The position numbers and the translations under genes were made by a program. A stretch of 64,000 bases of DNA from Planctomycetota bacterium (GTDB taxonomy: Bacteria > Planctomycetota > SZUA-567 > H5-PLA8). The notes under the pieces are model-generated. The model was not told the DNA's origin and ran no database searches. It worked only from the letters and a program-made list of their open reading frames with translations. The stretch is taken from NCBI GenBank assembly GCA_023150555.1, contig JAKLKQ010000021.1, forward strand, positions 37,573 through 101,572. Direction: 5' to 3'. Below are positions 8,501-17,800 of this stretch, piece by piece (the first letter of the stretch is position 1; the number at the start of each line of letters is the position of its first letter).

Positions 8501-10099
8501 ATGGCGGGACGAGCGATGGCGAAGGCGCCTGAGACCACCGGGAACCGAAGCGCCGCGCCTGCGCCCGCCGCCGGCGATGCCGTTAGCGATCTCGCCGACG
8601 ACAACCTTCTGCAGCGCATCGCCGCGCGCGACCGCGAAGCCTTTCAGGAACTCTACCGCCGCCACGAGTCCGCCGCCTACGCGCTGGCCTGGCACATCGC
8701 CCGCCGCCGCGAACTCGCCGCCGAGGCCGTGCAGGAGGCCCTGCTGCGTGTGTGGACCTCCGCCGCGCAGTACGAGGCCGGCAACGCGCGGGCCTGGGTG
8801 CTGCGCATCGTCGCGCGCGAGGCCATCCGCTGCTGCCGCCAGCGCCACCGCCGCCGCAGGGAACTCGAGTCCGAGGACGGCGTCCCCGGCGAAACCGCCG
8901 ATGCGCCGGCCACGAGTCCCGGCGAGCACGCGGAGCGCCACGAGTTGCTCGGCGCGCTGCGCGAGCACCTGGGCCTGCTGACGCCCGTGCACCGCCAGGT
9001 CCTGGCGCTCTATTATGGCGGCGGACTGTCGCAGCGCGAGATCGCCGAGGCGCTCGAGACGACCCAGCAGACCGTCAGCAACAAGCTCGAGGACGCGATT
9101 CAACGGCTGCGCAAGGGTCTGGCCGAAGCCGGCGTCGCGGCGGCGCTGCCGCTGCTGGAGGGCGGCGGCTTGGGCGAAGCCCTGCACGGCGGCGTGGCGG
9201 CGCCGCCCGAACTGGGCGCGTCGGTGCAGGCGCAGCTTGGTAGCGCCACCGCGGCCAGCGCCCGCGCGGCGGCAGTGAAATCGGGCCTCGCGTGGCTGTG
9301 GTGGCTCGGCACACTCCTGCTCGGCGGCGGCGCGACCGTCTGGCTCCTGAGCCCAGCCGAGCCGGCGCCGGCGGCCGCGGAAACGGCCAAGACGCAAAGC
9401 GTATCGCCACCCGAGGCGCCGGCGAAGGTCGAGCCCGCAGCGAACGAGTTCCCGGCGCCGCCGGTCCTTTGGAATTTCACCAAGAAGCCTGCGGGGCCGG
9501 AGTTCCGCGTCTTCTCCGGGCGCTGGTTCTGGGCGCACGACGAGTTCGTCAACACGAACGTGATGGCCTCGCCGATGGCGCCCGGCCTGATGGGCGTGCT
9601 GCTGCCGGTGAAGCTTCCGCACAAGCCCTTCCGCGTGCGACTGCGCCACACCGCGATGCTGACGGGCCAGGCCACCAACGGCGTCCGCTGGACCGACGCC
9701 GGCGGCATGATTCCCTACGTGAAGTACCACTTCAAGAATAACCTCAGCGCGCCGATCGACGAATTCATGTACCACGACTACTACTTTTTCGACCGCTACT
9801 TCATCCACGCGCGTGACGATATCTTCTACCGCGTGGGCGTATACGAGAAGCCGTACCCCGCCGAATCGCTCGCGTTCGTCGCCGGCAACATGGTCGTCGC
9901 AAGCATCGAGGTCCGCGAGATTCCCGTGACGGACTGGCCCGCGAACGTGCGCAAGATCGCGGAGGACCCCATGGCATTCGTAAAGACGGTGGAATGCGAA
10001 ATCGGCGAGGTGAACCGCTACCACATCATGCAGCCCTTCTACGCGCCGGAAACGAAACTCGAGACGATCAAGCGAAGCGACGCGCCGGCGAAGCCCTGA
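8501..10099 (+). CDS. ECF sigma factor fused to membrane-anchored sensor-like domain
   Basis: 532 aa. The N-terminus is an ECF sigma-70 factor: region 2 (~33-110, with FQELYRRHESAAYALAW and EAVQEALLRVW) and region 4 HTH (~150-205, LSQREIAEALETTQQTVSNKL). An Ala-rich linker leads to one transmembrane segment (LAWLWWLGTLLLGGGATVWLL). Beyond it is a Pro/Ala/Glu linker and a ~200-residue extracytoplasmic domain starting VLWNFTKKPAGPEF and rich in aromatic residues, possibly a lectin-like sandwich. The natural reading is a one-piece signalling protein whose outer domain controls a tethered sigma factor, replacing a separate anti-sigma factor. The gene at 36441-38030 has the same plan. Upstream DNA has a long inverted repeat and a perfect palindrome. 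The ligand is unknown. Confidence 0.85.
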   Translation: MAGRAMAKAPETTGNRSAAPAPAAGDAVSDLADDNLLQRIAARDREAFQELYRRHESAAYALAWHIARRRELAAEAVQEALLRVWTSAAQYEAGNARAWVLRIVAREAIRCCRQRHRRRRELESEDGVPGETADAPATSPGEHAERHELLGALREHLGLLTPVHRQVLALYYGGGLSQREIAEALETTQQTVSNKLEDAIQRLRKGLAEAGVAAALPLLEGGGLGEALHGGVAAPPELGASVQAQLGSATAASARAAAVKSGLAWLWWLGTLLLGGGATVWLLSPAEPAPAAAETAKTQSVSPPEAPAKVEPAANEFPAPPVLWNFTKKPAGPEFRVFSGRWFWAHDEFVNTNVMASPMAPGLMGVLLPVKLPHKPFRVRLRHTAMLTGQATNGVRWTDAGGMIPYVKYHFKNNLSAPIDEFMYHDYYFFDRYFIHARDDIFYRVGVYEKPYPAESLAFVAGNMVVASIEVREIPVTDWPANVRKIAEDPMAFVKTVECEIGEVNRYHIMQPFYAPETKLETIKRSDAPAKP

Positions 10100-10106
10100 G
10101 CGCGCG

Positions 10107-11135
10107 TCAACCGATCCGCTTCAATTCCTTCAGCGTCTTCGGCCAGGCCAAGTCCGCGTAAAAGCGGTGGCCTTCGGGGCCCACGACCAGGTGGCAGCGG
10201 TCGGCCGCGCCGGCGGCCCTATAGATGCGCTTCAGCTTCGCGAACGCGCGCTTCACCGCGGCGATGGGGAAGATGGAATCGGCTTGGCCCGCAACGATCG
10301 TCACCGGGCGCGGCGCGAAGAGTCCCATCACATCGTACATCTCGCCGTGGTTCAGGATCCCGGGGATGTAGTTGTCGGCGCAGTGGTAGATCGAACCGAT
10401 CGAGTCGGCGAAAGTGCAAAAGTAGCACGACGGCATCGCGATGCGTACGCGCGGCAGCAGCGCGGCGGCAAAGACGCTGATCGTGCCGCCGCCGCTGTTC
10501 CCCATCACGCCGATGGTCTTCATCTTCACGTCGCGGCGCGTTTCGAGGTAATCGATGCCGCGGTCCACGTCCCACACGCGCTCGCCCAGCAGCGTGCGCC
10601 CGACCAGCAGCGCCTGCATCGTCGCGTCGTGGCATCCGTGGCTGGCAACCTGCTTCTGAACCTTCTCCTTGCGCTCGCCGAACGACCGCTGCTCGATGCA
10701 CAGCGCCGCCACGCCGCGGCGCAGGCAGCCGAGGCCGAAGTCACGGTCGCCGGCAACTTCAATCGTCTTGGACTCGTCGTCGAGCGCCACGGCGATCGAG
10801 TTGTGCATGCCGGTGCTGTGCCCTTGCAGGCAGATCATCCAATCGTAGGGCGGCTTCGCGTTCTTCGGCACGCAGACGTACGCCGGCACGTCGGCATGCG
10901 CTTCGGCGGTAAAGACGATCTTCTCGATGCGCCCCAGCGGATGCTCGCGCGACCACAGCGTCCGCACGCGCAGCGGACAGCGCTTCGCGGGCATCGCGCC
11001 CACGAGCTCGACGAGTTTCTTTCGCAGCTTGCGCTGCCATTGGCCCACGTCACCTCCTTTATAGGAGAGCGCCGGCTTCGTAGCGCGCATCGCGGCGCGG
11101 TGCACGAGGCTGGGCGAGTAGTTCAACGCGGGCAT
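10107..11135 (-). CDS. Acetyl-xylan-esterase-like alpha/beta hydrolase
   Basis: 342 aa from ATG 11135. The track's start at 11264 would overlap the divergent lipoprotein gene, while this ATG has AAAGGAG upstream. The fold is an alpha/beta hydrolase of the acetyl xylan esterase/dienelactone-hydrolase group: nucleophile elbow GNSGGG, acid AGQADSIFP and His in GPEGHRFYADLAW. It has no signal peptide, so it is probably cytoplasmic. It could deacetylate sugars or cleave small esters; the substrate cannot be read. It is convergent with the ECF gene (7 bases apart) and divergent from 11254. The 707-aa protein at 44480 is a distant relative. Confidence 0.8.
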   Translation of the reverse strand: MPALNYSPSLVHRAAMRATKPALSYKGGDVGQWQRKLRKKLVELVGAMPAKRCPLRVRTLWSREHPLGRIEKIVFTAEAHADVPAYVCVPKNAKPPYDWMICLQGHSTGMHNSIAVALDDESKTIEVAGDRDFGLGCLRRGVAALCIEQRSFGERKEKVQKQVASHGCHDATMQALLVGRTLLGERVWDVDRGIDYLETRRDVKMKTIGVMGNSGGGTISVFAAALLPRVRIAMPSCYFCTFADSIGSIYHCADNYIPGILNHGEMYDVMGLFAPRPVTIVAGQADSIFPIAAVKRAFAKLKRIYRAAGAADRCHLVVGPEGHRFYADLAWPKTLKELKRIG

Positions 11136-11253
11136 GAGGAGCGCTCCTTTTTCCGCTGCGGCGCTGGGTGTACGGGGCTTGTGCAATCCGGTATACCGGG
11201 CGCGCTTCGATTGGCCAGTCAACGCCGCAGCACGGGCATAGGCCGGAGGTCTT

Positions 11254-11778
11254 ATGTTCTTCAAACCTTACCGCGCGCCGCAGATCGCCGCCGCGCTGGC
11301 GTTGGTGCTGTTCGCCGCCGGCTGCGAACAGGCGGAGAAGACCGCCGCGAAACCCGAACCGGCATCTGTCGAAGCCAAGGAAGGCAAGCAGGAGAGCCCC
11401 GCGGCGTCTTCGGCGCCGTCGATCCACCACATCCTGCTCGAAGTCGCGGACCTGGACCGCAGCATTGTCTTCTACCGCGACCGGATGGGACTCAAGGTGA
11501 AGAGCCAGTCCGCCGAGTTCGCGACGCTGGAGTCGGCGAACGTCGGCGTGTACCTGTGGTCGAAGCGCTGGGACTGGGAGAAGCCGAGGCAGGAAGGCGA
11601 ACGCAACGGCCTGGGCATGTACCCGCACTTCGCCGTCGACGACGTCGGCGCGTGGACCAGGCGCCTGAAGGACGCGGGCGTCACGATCGTGCAGGAACCG
11701 CGGGAGTACAAGACCTTCAGCGAGGCCTTTATCGCCGACCCCGACGGCTACACCTGGGCCCTGATCAAGAGCAAGTAA
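11254..11778 (+). CDS. Lipoprotein with VOC (glyoxalase-like) domain
   Basis: 174 aa. A lipoprotein signal (LFAAGC lipobox, Cys ~24) and a Glu/Lys/Ala linker precede a single vicinal-oxygen-chelate module (~residues 55-172): IHHILLEVADLDRSIVFYRD at the start, and DPDGYTWALI with the usual metal-ligand region at the end. VOC proteins isomerise, cleave or bind small metabolites using a metal. A lipid-anchored, exported version is uncommon. The next gene, a transporter, begins 33 bases downstream and may share its transcript. Substrate unknown. Confidence 0.8.
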   Translation: MFFKPYRAPQIAAALALVLFAAGCEQAEKTAAKPEPASVEAKEGKQESPAASSAPSIHHILLEVADLDRSIVFYRDRMGLKVKSQSAEFATLESANVGVYLWSKRWDWEKPRQEGERNGLGMYPHFAVDDVGAWTRRLKDAGVTIVQEPREYKTFSEAFIADPDGYTWALIKSK

Positions 11779-11811
11779 CGCAAAGCGTAATGACACAGAG
11801 GACGCGGAACG

Positions 11812-13257
11812 ATGCTGCAGCCGCTCGAAGACTTCAAGCCCGCCGACCTGCCCGAGCGCACGCACGGCTTCTGGAAGATGGCCGGGCCCGGCGCAATCCT
11901 GGTGGGGCTGTCGATCGGCGCGGGGGAGATCATCATCTGGCCGCGCATCGTCGCCCAGCACGGCGGGACGATGATCTGGGCCGCGGTCGTCGGCGTCTTC
12001 CTGCAATTGTGGATCAACCTCGAGGTCGGACGCTGGACGATCGCGACGGGCGAGACGGTCTACACCGGCTATTCGCGCGTCTGGCGCGGCTTCGCATTCG
12101 CCTTCATCCTGCTCACGATTCTCGGCTGGCTGGCGCCGGGCTGGGCGATGGCCAGCGGCTTCGCGCTGCGCAGCCTGCTGAGCGAAGTCGTGCCCGGCGC
12201 GCAGGAGACCTTCGCCGGCGGCATCTTCGCCAGCGCGACGTTCTGGACGGGCGTCACCTTCGCAGGCGTCGCCGCGTTCCTCTTCGGGCCCAAGGTCGCC
12301 TACCAGGGCGTAGAAAAGACCATCGAGGTCCTTGTTTTGATCATCACCGTGGGCCTGATCGCGGTGGCCATCAAGGTCGGCAACGCCAAGACTTGGGAGC
12401 AGATGGGCGAAGGCCTGGCGAACGTGGCGACGTTCAAGATCTCCGAAGGCATGGACCGCAAGGCGTTCTTCATCGCGCTGGTCTTCGCGGGCGCGGGCGG
12501 CACGGCGAACCTGTTCTACACGTTTTACCTGCGCGACAAGAAGATCGGCATGGGCGAACGCGTACCCGAGATCCTCAATCCACTGCGCGGCCGGCAGGAG
12601 GCGATCCCCGCGACGGGCTTCAAGTACGAGGACAACGAGGCGAACGCCTCGCGCTTCCGCGCGTGGTGGCGCTACGTCAAGCAGGACCAGGCGCTCTTCT
12701 TCTTCGGCCTGAACACGTTGACGATCCTGCTCTTCATCTTCGGCGCGCTGGCGGTGCTCTACCCGGGCCGCAACGTCCCCGCGGAAGGCACGCTGATCCG
12801 CGACCAGGCGGAGATCCTGGGCGGGATCTGGGGCAATACGGGCCGCGTGCTCTTTCTGCTCATCGGCATGGCGACGCTGTACAGCACGCAGCTTGCGCTG
12901 GTCGACGGGGTGGCGCGTTCGCTGAGCGACATCGTCTACACGAACTTCACGTTCGCGCGAAAGCGCGCGTTGGGCTGGTGGTACATGGTCATCGCCGGAA
13001 GCTGGATGGCCGTGGGCACGGTGCTGGTGGCGGTGCTGGAACACCTGGGAAAAGGCGGGAACCTGGGCGTGCTCTTCTGCGCCGCGTACATGGGCGGCTT
13101 CGCGATGGCGCTGTACGTGCCGCTGACGCTGTACATGAACCTGAGGTACCTGCCCAAGAGCGCGCGGCCCGGCCCGTTCAACATCGGCATGATGGTGCTG
13201 GCGACGCTGGTCTACGGCGGCTTCGCGGTCTCCTGCATCGTATGGGAATTGCAGTAA
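11812..13257 (+). CDS. Nramp-family-related transporter lacking canonical metal motifs
   Basis: 481 aa, about 11 hydrophobic helices. N-terminal WKMAGPGAILVGLSIGAGEIIIWP matches the first helix of the Nramp/APC fold, and the sixth-helix region is LVFAGAGGTANLFYTFYLRDK. In classical Nramp metal importers these helices carry DPGN and MPH; here SIGAGE and GAGGT stand in their place. It is therefore an Nramp homologue, but probably not a standard Mn/Fe transporter. The GAGE-type version is one I associate with Planctomycetes and other environmental bacteria. A hydrophilic loop (~residues 245-290) separates two halves. It lies 33 bases after the VOC lipoprotein. Confidence 0.75.
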   Translation: MLQPLEDFKPADLPERTHGFWKMAGPGAILVGLSIGAGEIIIWPRIVAQHGGTMIWAAVVGVFLQLWINLEVGRWTIATGETVYTGYSRVWRGFAFAFILLTILGWLAPGWAMASGFALRSLLSEVVPGAQETFAGGIFASATFWTGVTFAGVAAFLFGPKVAYQGVEKTIEVLVLIITVGLIAVAIKVGNAKTWEQMGEGLANVATFKISEGMDRKAFFIALVFAGAGGTANLFYTFYLRDKKIGMGERVPEILNPLRGRQEAIPATGFKYEDNEANASRFRAWWRYVKQDQALFFFGLNTLTILLFIFGALAVLYPGRNVPAEGTLIRDQAEILGGIWGNTGRVLFLLIGMATLYSTQLALVDGVARSLSDIVYTNFTFARKRALGWWYMVIAGSWMAVGTVLVAVLEHLGKGGNLGVLFCAAYMGGFAMALYVPLTLYMNLRYLPKSARPGPFNIGMMVLATLVYGGFAVSCIVWELQ

Positions 13258-13337
13258 CGCCGCCGAAAGAGATTTCTCCCCTTTCGTAATCCCAGGCACG
13301 GCGCCGCGCCGGCCTTTCCGCCACGGAGGATTATTGC

Positions 13338-14045
13338 ATGCGTCGCGCGTTCAGGTGGATCTGGAAGCGGGGCCTCCTGGCCAACTTCCTGGCCGGGTTG
13401 TTCGTCCTGCTTCCGGTGATGATCACCGTCGGGATCCTGGCCTGGGCCGGCGAGAAGACGAAGTGGCTGCTGGGGCGCGAGAGCGCCGTCGGGAAGTTCC
13501 TCCAAGACGTCTTCGGGCACATCGTGGACAGCGACACGCTGGCGCTGGCCATCGGCTACGCCGCGATCCTGGCCGCGATCTGGATGATCGGCGTGCTCTT
13601 CAAGTCCCTGGCCAAGCAGGGCTTGGACGACGCCTTTCACGGCCTCGTCGGGCGCATCCCCATCGTAAGCACGATCTACAAACCCATCGCGCAGGTCGTG
13701 AATCTGCTCAAAGGGGACGGCAGCAAGGACCTGTCCGGCCTGCCGGTCGTCTTCTGTTCCTTCGGCGGCGCACCGCAAGCCGGATTGGCGCCGGGCATCC
13801 AGTTCCTCGGGCTGCTCGCATCGCCCGAGACCTACCAACTCGAAGGCGCGGCCTGCCAACTGGTGTACGTGCCCACCGCACCGGTGCCGATGTCCGGCGG
13901 GCTGCTCTTCGTGCCGAAGGAGCGCATCCGGTTCGTGCCCGAGATGAGCGTCGACGACCTGATGAAGGTGTACCTCTCGCTGGGCGTGCTGACCCCGCAG
14001 GTCATGGCCGCGCGGTTCAAGGTGCCGGCGGAGGGGAAGGGTTAG
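13338..14045 (+). CDS. DUF502-family membrane protein
   Basis: 235 aa. Two N-terminal transmembrane segments (LLANFLAGLFVLLPVMITVGIL and LALAIGYAAILAAIWMIGVLF) precede a soluble domain. The family hallmarks are IPIVSTIYKPIAQVV, FCSFGGAPQAGL and the late YVPTAPVPMSGGLLFVP, which I recognise from DUF502 proteins (COG2928). The molecular role of the family is unestablished. GGAGG lies upstream of the ATG. Neighbours give no functional clue. Confidence 0.85.
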   Translation: MRRAFRWIWKRGLLANFLAGLFVLLPVMITVGILAWAGEKTKWLLGRESAVGKFLQDVFGHIVDSDTLALAIGYAAILAAIWMIGVLFKSLAKQGLDDAFHGLVGRIPIVSTIYKPIAQVVNLLKGDGSKDLSGLPVVFCSFGGAPQAGLAPGIQFLGLLASPETYQLEGAACQLVYVPTAPVPMSGGLLFVPKERIRFVPEMSVDDLMKVYLSLGVLTPQVMAARFKVPAEGKG

Positions 14046-14137
14046 GAATGGGCTAGTCAAACGCATCCTCTTTCCCGTGTCCTTTCTGCGCCTGGGCGGT
14101 TGATCTCTTTAGGGACCGCCGCACCGGAGGCGCCGCC

Positions 14138-14737
14138 ATGCCGCGCACGAATGCCTTTCAAATGAATAAGGAGAAACTCGTCTTCGCGCTGGCCCTTTGC
14201 GGACTGCTCGGATGCGTGGCGTACACCATCTATTCGCTGCCGCCCGAACTGGCGCCCGGCGCGCCGCTGACGCGCACTGCCGAGCTTCCGGAACTGAACC
14301 TGCGCCCGTTGTCGTCCACGGAACTCCGTTTCAACGACGACCGCGCCTCGCCGTTCATGATTCCGGGCACGGGACCCGAGCCCATCGATGTCAGGCAGGA
14401 TAAGATTGTATCCCCACCCGCCGGCATCCCCGCGCCGCCGTCCCAGGACCGCCTCAAGAAGCCGGAACCCCGGTCCGAACTGGCCGCCGCCGGGCCGCCG
14501 GTCTCGCTGCGTTTCGTGGGCGTGGTCAAGGCCGCCGGGCAGCGCCGGGCCCTGTTTCAAAGAGAAGGCGACCGCCGCGCCCTGGTTCTCGCCCCCGACC
14601 AGACCCTGCCGGGCCGGGATCTGCGCGTTCTGGCCATCGGAGCGCAGTCCATCCAGGTCGGCGGCGTAGGGTGTCCGAGCATGGAACTCCAGGCCGGCGA
14701 GACCCTTACGGTATCGTCGCAAGTCCAAGCCCAGTAA
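14138..14737 (+). CDS. Membrane-anchored protein with GspC/PilP-like domain
   Basis: 199 aa. A short cytoplasmic start and one transmembrane helix (LVFALALCGLLGCVAYTIYSL) precede a disordered Pro/Ala-rich linker. A small beta domain follows at ~120-190: VSLRFVGVVKAAGQRRALFQ, LPGRDLRVLAIGAQSIQVGG. The order (helix, linker, HR-like beta domain) resembles GspC of type II secretion or PilP of type IV pili, which link inner-membrane platform and secretin. No other secretion or pilus gene is in the window, so the match is structural inference. The downstream large secreted protein may be co-expressed. Confidence 0.5.
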   Translation: MPRTNAFQMNKEKLVFALALCGLLGCVAYTIYSLPPELAPGAPLTRTAELPELNLRPLSSTELRFNDDRASPFMIPGTGPEPIDVRQDKIVSPPAGIPAPPSQDRLKKPEPRSELAAAGPPVSLRFVGVVKAAGQRRALFQREGDRRALVLAPDQTLPGRDLRVLAIGAQSIQVGGVGCPSMELQAGETLTVSSQVQAQ

Positions 14738-14764
14738 ACCCTTGTAAATTCCCAGGGTTTTCAT
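14736..14764 (+). terminator. Weak terminator-like hairpin at gene end
   Basis: AAACCCT and AGGGTTT (14736-14742, 14754-14760) form a 7-bp stem followed by one more T. The hairpin overlaps the TAA stop of the preceding gene. Weak. Confidence 0.3.
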
Positions 14765-14780
14765 ATCATGTTCGGTTTGG

Positions 14781-14802
14781 GCCTCGTCTAAGGAGACGAG
14801 GC
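14781..14802. other. Perfect 9-bp hairpin in leader of 14855 gene
   Basis: GCCTCGTCT-AAGG-AGACGAGGC is a perfect 9-bp stem with a 4-base loop, with no T-run after it. It sits 53 bases before the ATG at 14855, so it could be a leader structure or a poor terminator. Confidence 0.5.
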
Positions 14803-14854
14803 GGTGCCTCCTAATTGCTTGTGAATTGGGGACCTCGGCGCAAGCCGCGCGACT

Positions 14855-17800
14855 ATGGCACGACGCGTAACTTCCCGCAGGCCGGTCCCGGCCGCCTCCC
14901 TTTTGACGGTCGTAGTGGCGTTTTGCCTGGCGGCGGGTTTCCCCACCCTTTCTGCCCAGGAGACCGGGCCGGAAGTGCCCAAGCCCGTCCCCGATCCGAG
15001 TCTCGAAGCCGACGAGGTGGATGCGCCGCCCCTGCCGAGCTTCGAGTTCGACCTGGCCGAGACCTATCGCCGCACTGGCGCGGCACAGGATGCCGGCGCG
15101 CGCGGTGCCTTCGACGCCTTCGTGCCGACACGCATTCCCGAGACCATCCGGCCCGGCACCAAGGAGTACCGCCTGCCGCCGCCGGCCTTCGCCAACGGCG
15201 ACGCGCTGCAGCCCGACGAGCCCCTGCCCGCCATCTTCGTGAAGAAACCGCCGCCGCCGGAAGTGCTCTTCCCGCGCCCGCGTCCGGAGAGCTACCTCCC
15301 GCCGAGCGACACGGAACGCAACGCCGCGCTGGCCAAGGCCGAAAAGAACGGGAAGCGCGGAAAAAACGAGAAGCGCGGTAAGCGCGAGAAGACCCCCGAG
15401 CTGCCTGCGCCGCCGCCCGCACCGCCCGTCGAAGCACCAGAAACGGCCGAGGCCACCGAGACCACGGATCACGAAGCCGCCCGCGAGACGCGCACCGCCG
15501 CCGCCGGCACACCCACGCCGGTGGGCACGGAATCGGCGCCGCTGGAAGCCCTGCCCGCGCCGGTTGCTCCACCGGTGCCGCCCGCGGCACCTTCGGCCCC
15601 CGTCGCTCCCGCCGCGCCCACGGCGCCTGCCGCGCCAGCGAACACGATTGATGCGCCGGCTGCCGGCTCGCCGCGCGACGCTCGGTACATGGCGGCTTAC
15701 CGGCTCTCGGAGGCGACACGCACGAATGAGGCGGTGGCGCCTGAAAGTGCCGCGCCCCCCGCCACCGCCGAAGGCGCCACGCCCGAACCGGCGCCCCGCA
15801 CACCGGCCGCGGCCCTGGTCGACCTGGGCGAGCAGGACTACTGGACTGCCGGCGGTCAGAAGCCCGCCCCGGCCGCCGAAGGCAAACCCCAACCGCGCCC
15901 CGCCGACCCCGAGTTCCCGCGGCAATTTCCGGACGACGGAGCGACGGTGCAGCCGGCCCGCGCCGAGCGGCAGCTCTTCCGCGAAGTCACGCCGCGCGCG
16001 GGCGACCCGGAACTGCTGCGGCGCTGGCCGCGCACCGACAACCTCGAGACGGACGCCGGCACCCGCGCGCCAACGATGGAGCGCAGGAACGGCGACGACG
16101 CCCTGCTGGCCTTCGCGCCCGGCGCCGCTCCGCGCTTCCGCATGGGCGAAGGCCTCGACGATCCGGGCCACGAGCTCTCCGCGCCGCTGGTGCTTCCGTT
16201 GCCGGAGATCCCGGCGCTGGACACGCCCGGCGGGGACACTCCGGGCGAGGCTACCTCGAAGGGCGATCCCGCCGCGCGCCTGACCGTCCTGCAGAAACTC
16301 GCCGAGTTGACCGCGGCCGGCAAGAAAGATCCGGAGGAGAAGGACGGGAAGGACAAGAAAGGCGACCAGGCCCAGCGCGATCCCGAGAAGCTGGTCGCCG
16401 AGCACCTCCGCGAAGTCGAGGAAAAGAACAAGCTCCTGAAGGAACTCAATGCCGCCGGCGAGACGACGGCCGAAGCGCCGGATGGCGCGGGCGAAAGCGC
16501 CGCGAAGAATTCCGATGGCGGCCGCAACGCACGCGCGATGCACCTGCTGCAGGTCCTCAGCGGGGACCGCCCCACCGGCCTGCTGCGCGGACACATCGTC
16601 GACGCGCGGAGCAGGCAGCCGCTCCCAGCGCGAGTGCGCGTGGTCGACGAGACCGACTGCGCGGTCTCCGCGCAGGTGGTGGACCAGGGCTTCTGGTGCG
16701 ACGGGGCCTTTGCCGTGAAGGCGCTGGAAGGCATGGTCAACGTGGAAGTCAGCGCGGGGCGTTTCCGCTCGGCCTTCCGCAAGGCCTACCGCGTCGAGGG
16801 CAACAAGGCCACGGACGTGGTGATCGAGCTGGCGCTGCCGGAGCCGTTCGACTTCGCGCGCCGCGGCTGGTGCCTGGCCGACCTGGACCTGGCGCTGCTG
16901 GCGCCGGAAGGTGCGCGCACGGTCTGGAGCGGCGAGGCGCCGCTGCCGGCAGACGCGGCGCTGGTGGCGCGCGCGGAAGGCGTCGCCGTGCTGGGCCTGA
17001 ACGTGGCCTCGACGGTCCCCGACAAACCCGGCGAGAAACTCGAACCCGGCGCCGAAGCCGCCCTGCGCGAGGCGATCGAGAACTCCGCGGCGCCCGGGCA
17101 ACTGGTGCTGGCGACCTTCGGCGGGCCGGAGCATCCTTTCTGCGGAAGCGCCCTGGGCCTGGGCATGACATCCTGGCAGGATCTGCCCCGCAAACTCAAC
17201 GATCCCCACCAGCCGCTGCGCGACTGGTTCGGCGAACTGCGCCAGCACGGCGGCCTGGCGCTGTACACGGAGCTGTCCGGCCGGCGCACGGTGGACCCGC
17301 GCGAGGCCATCATTCCGGTGCTCCCGCGGCTGGTCGAGGACGGCTTCTACGCGAAGGATGACGCTCACGCACGGCTGTACGCGCCCACCGAGTTGCTCTT
17401 CGATACCATCGCGGGCGCCAGCTACGAGGGCCTGGTCTACGACGGCTCGGAGATCGCCGAGGCGATCTGGTTCAACCTGCTCAACCAGGGCTACGCCGTG
17501 CCGGCCGTCGGCGCCGGCGGCGGGACGCTGGAACAGGGACGCGTGCCATTCGGGCAGACGCTGCTGGCCATCGACGGAACGCCGACGCGCGAGAACGTGC
17601 TCGACGCGATCCGCCGCGGGCGCTGCTCGATCACCTTCGGCCCGGCGGTCTTCGCGAAGATCTTCGAACGCGACCGCGGCCCCGGCGACCGCCTGCCCGC
17701 CGACGGGCGCAAGCTGAGCCTGCAGATCCAGGCCTACGCCTCGATGACGCCCGGCGCGCGGCTGGAGCGCATTGAGGTCATCCGCAACGGCGCCGTCGTC

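Noticed and set aside
10167-13289. 1040-aa plus and 746-aa minus ORFs around 10-13 kb
   Set aside because: Both run antisense or out of frame to the esterase, VOC and Nramp-like genes and are low in hydrophobic segments or motifs.
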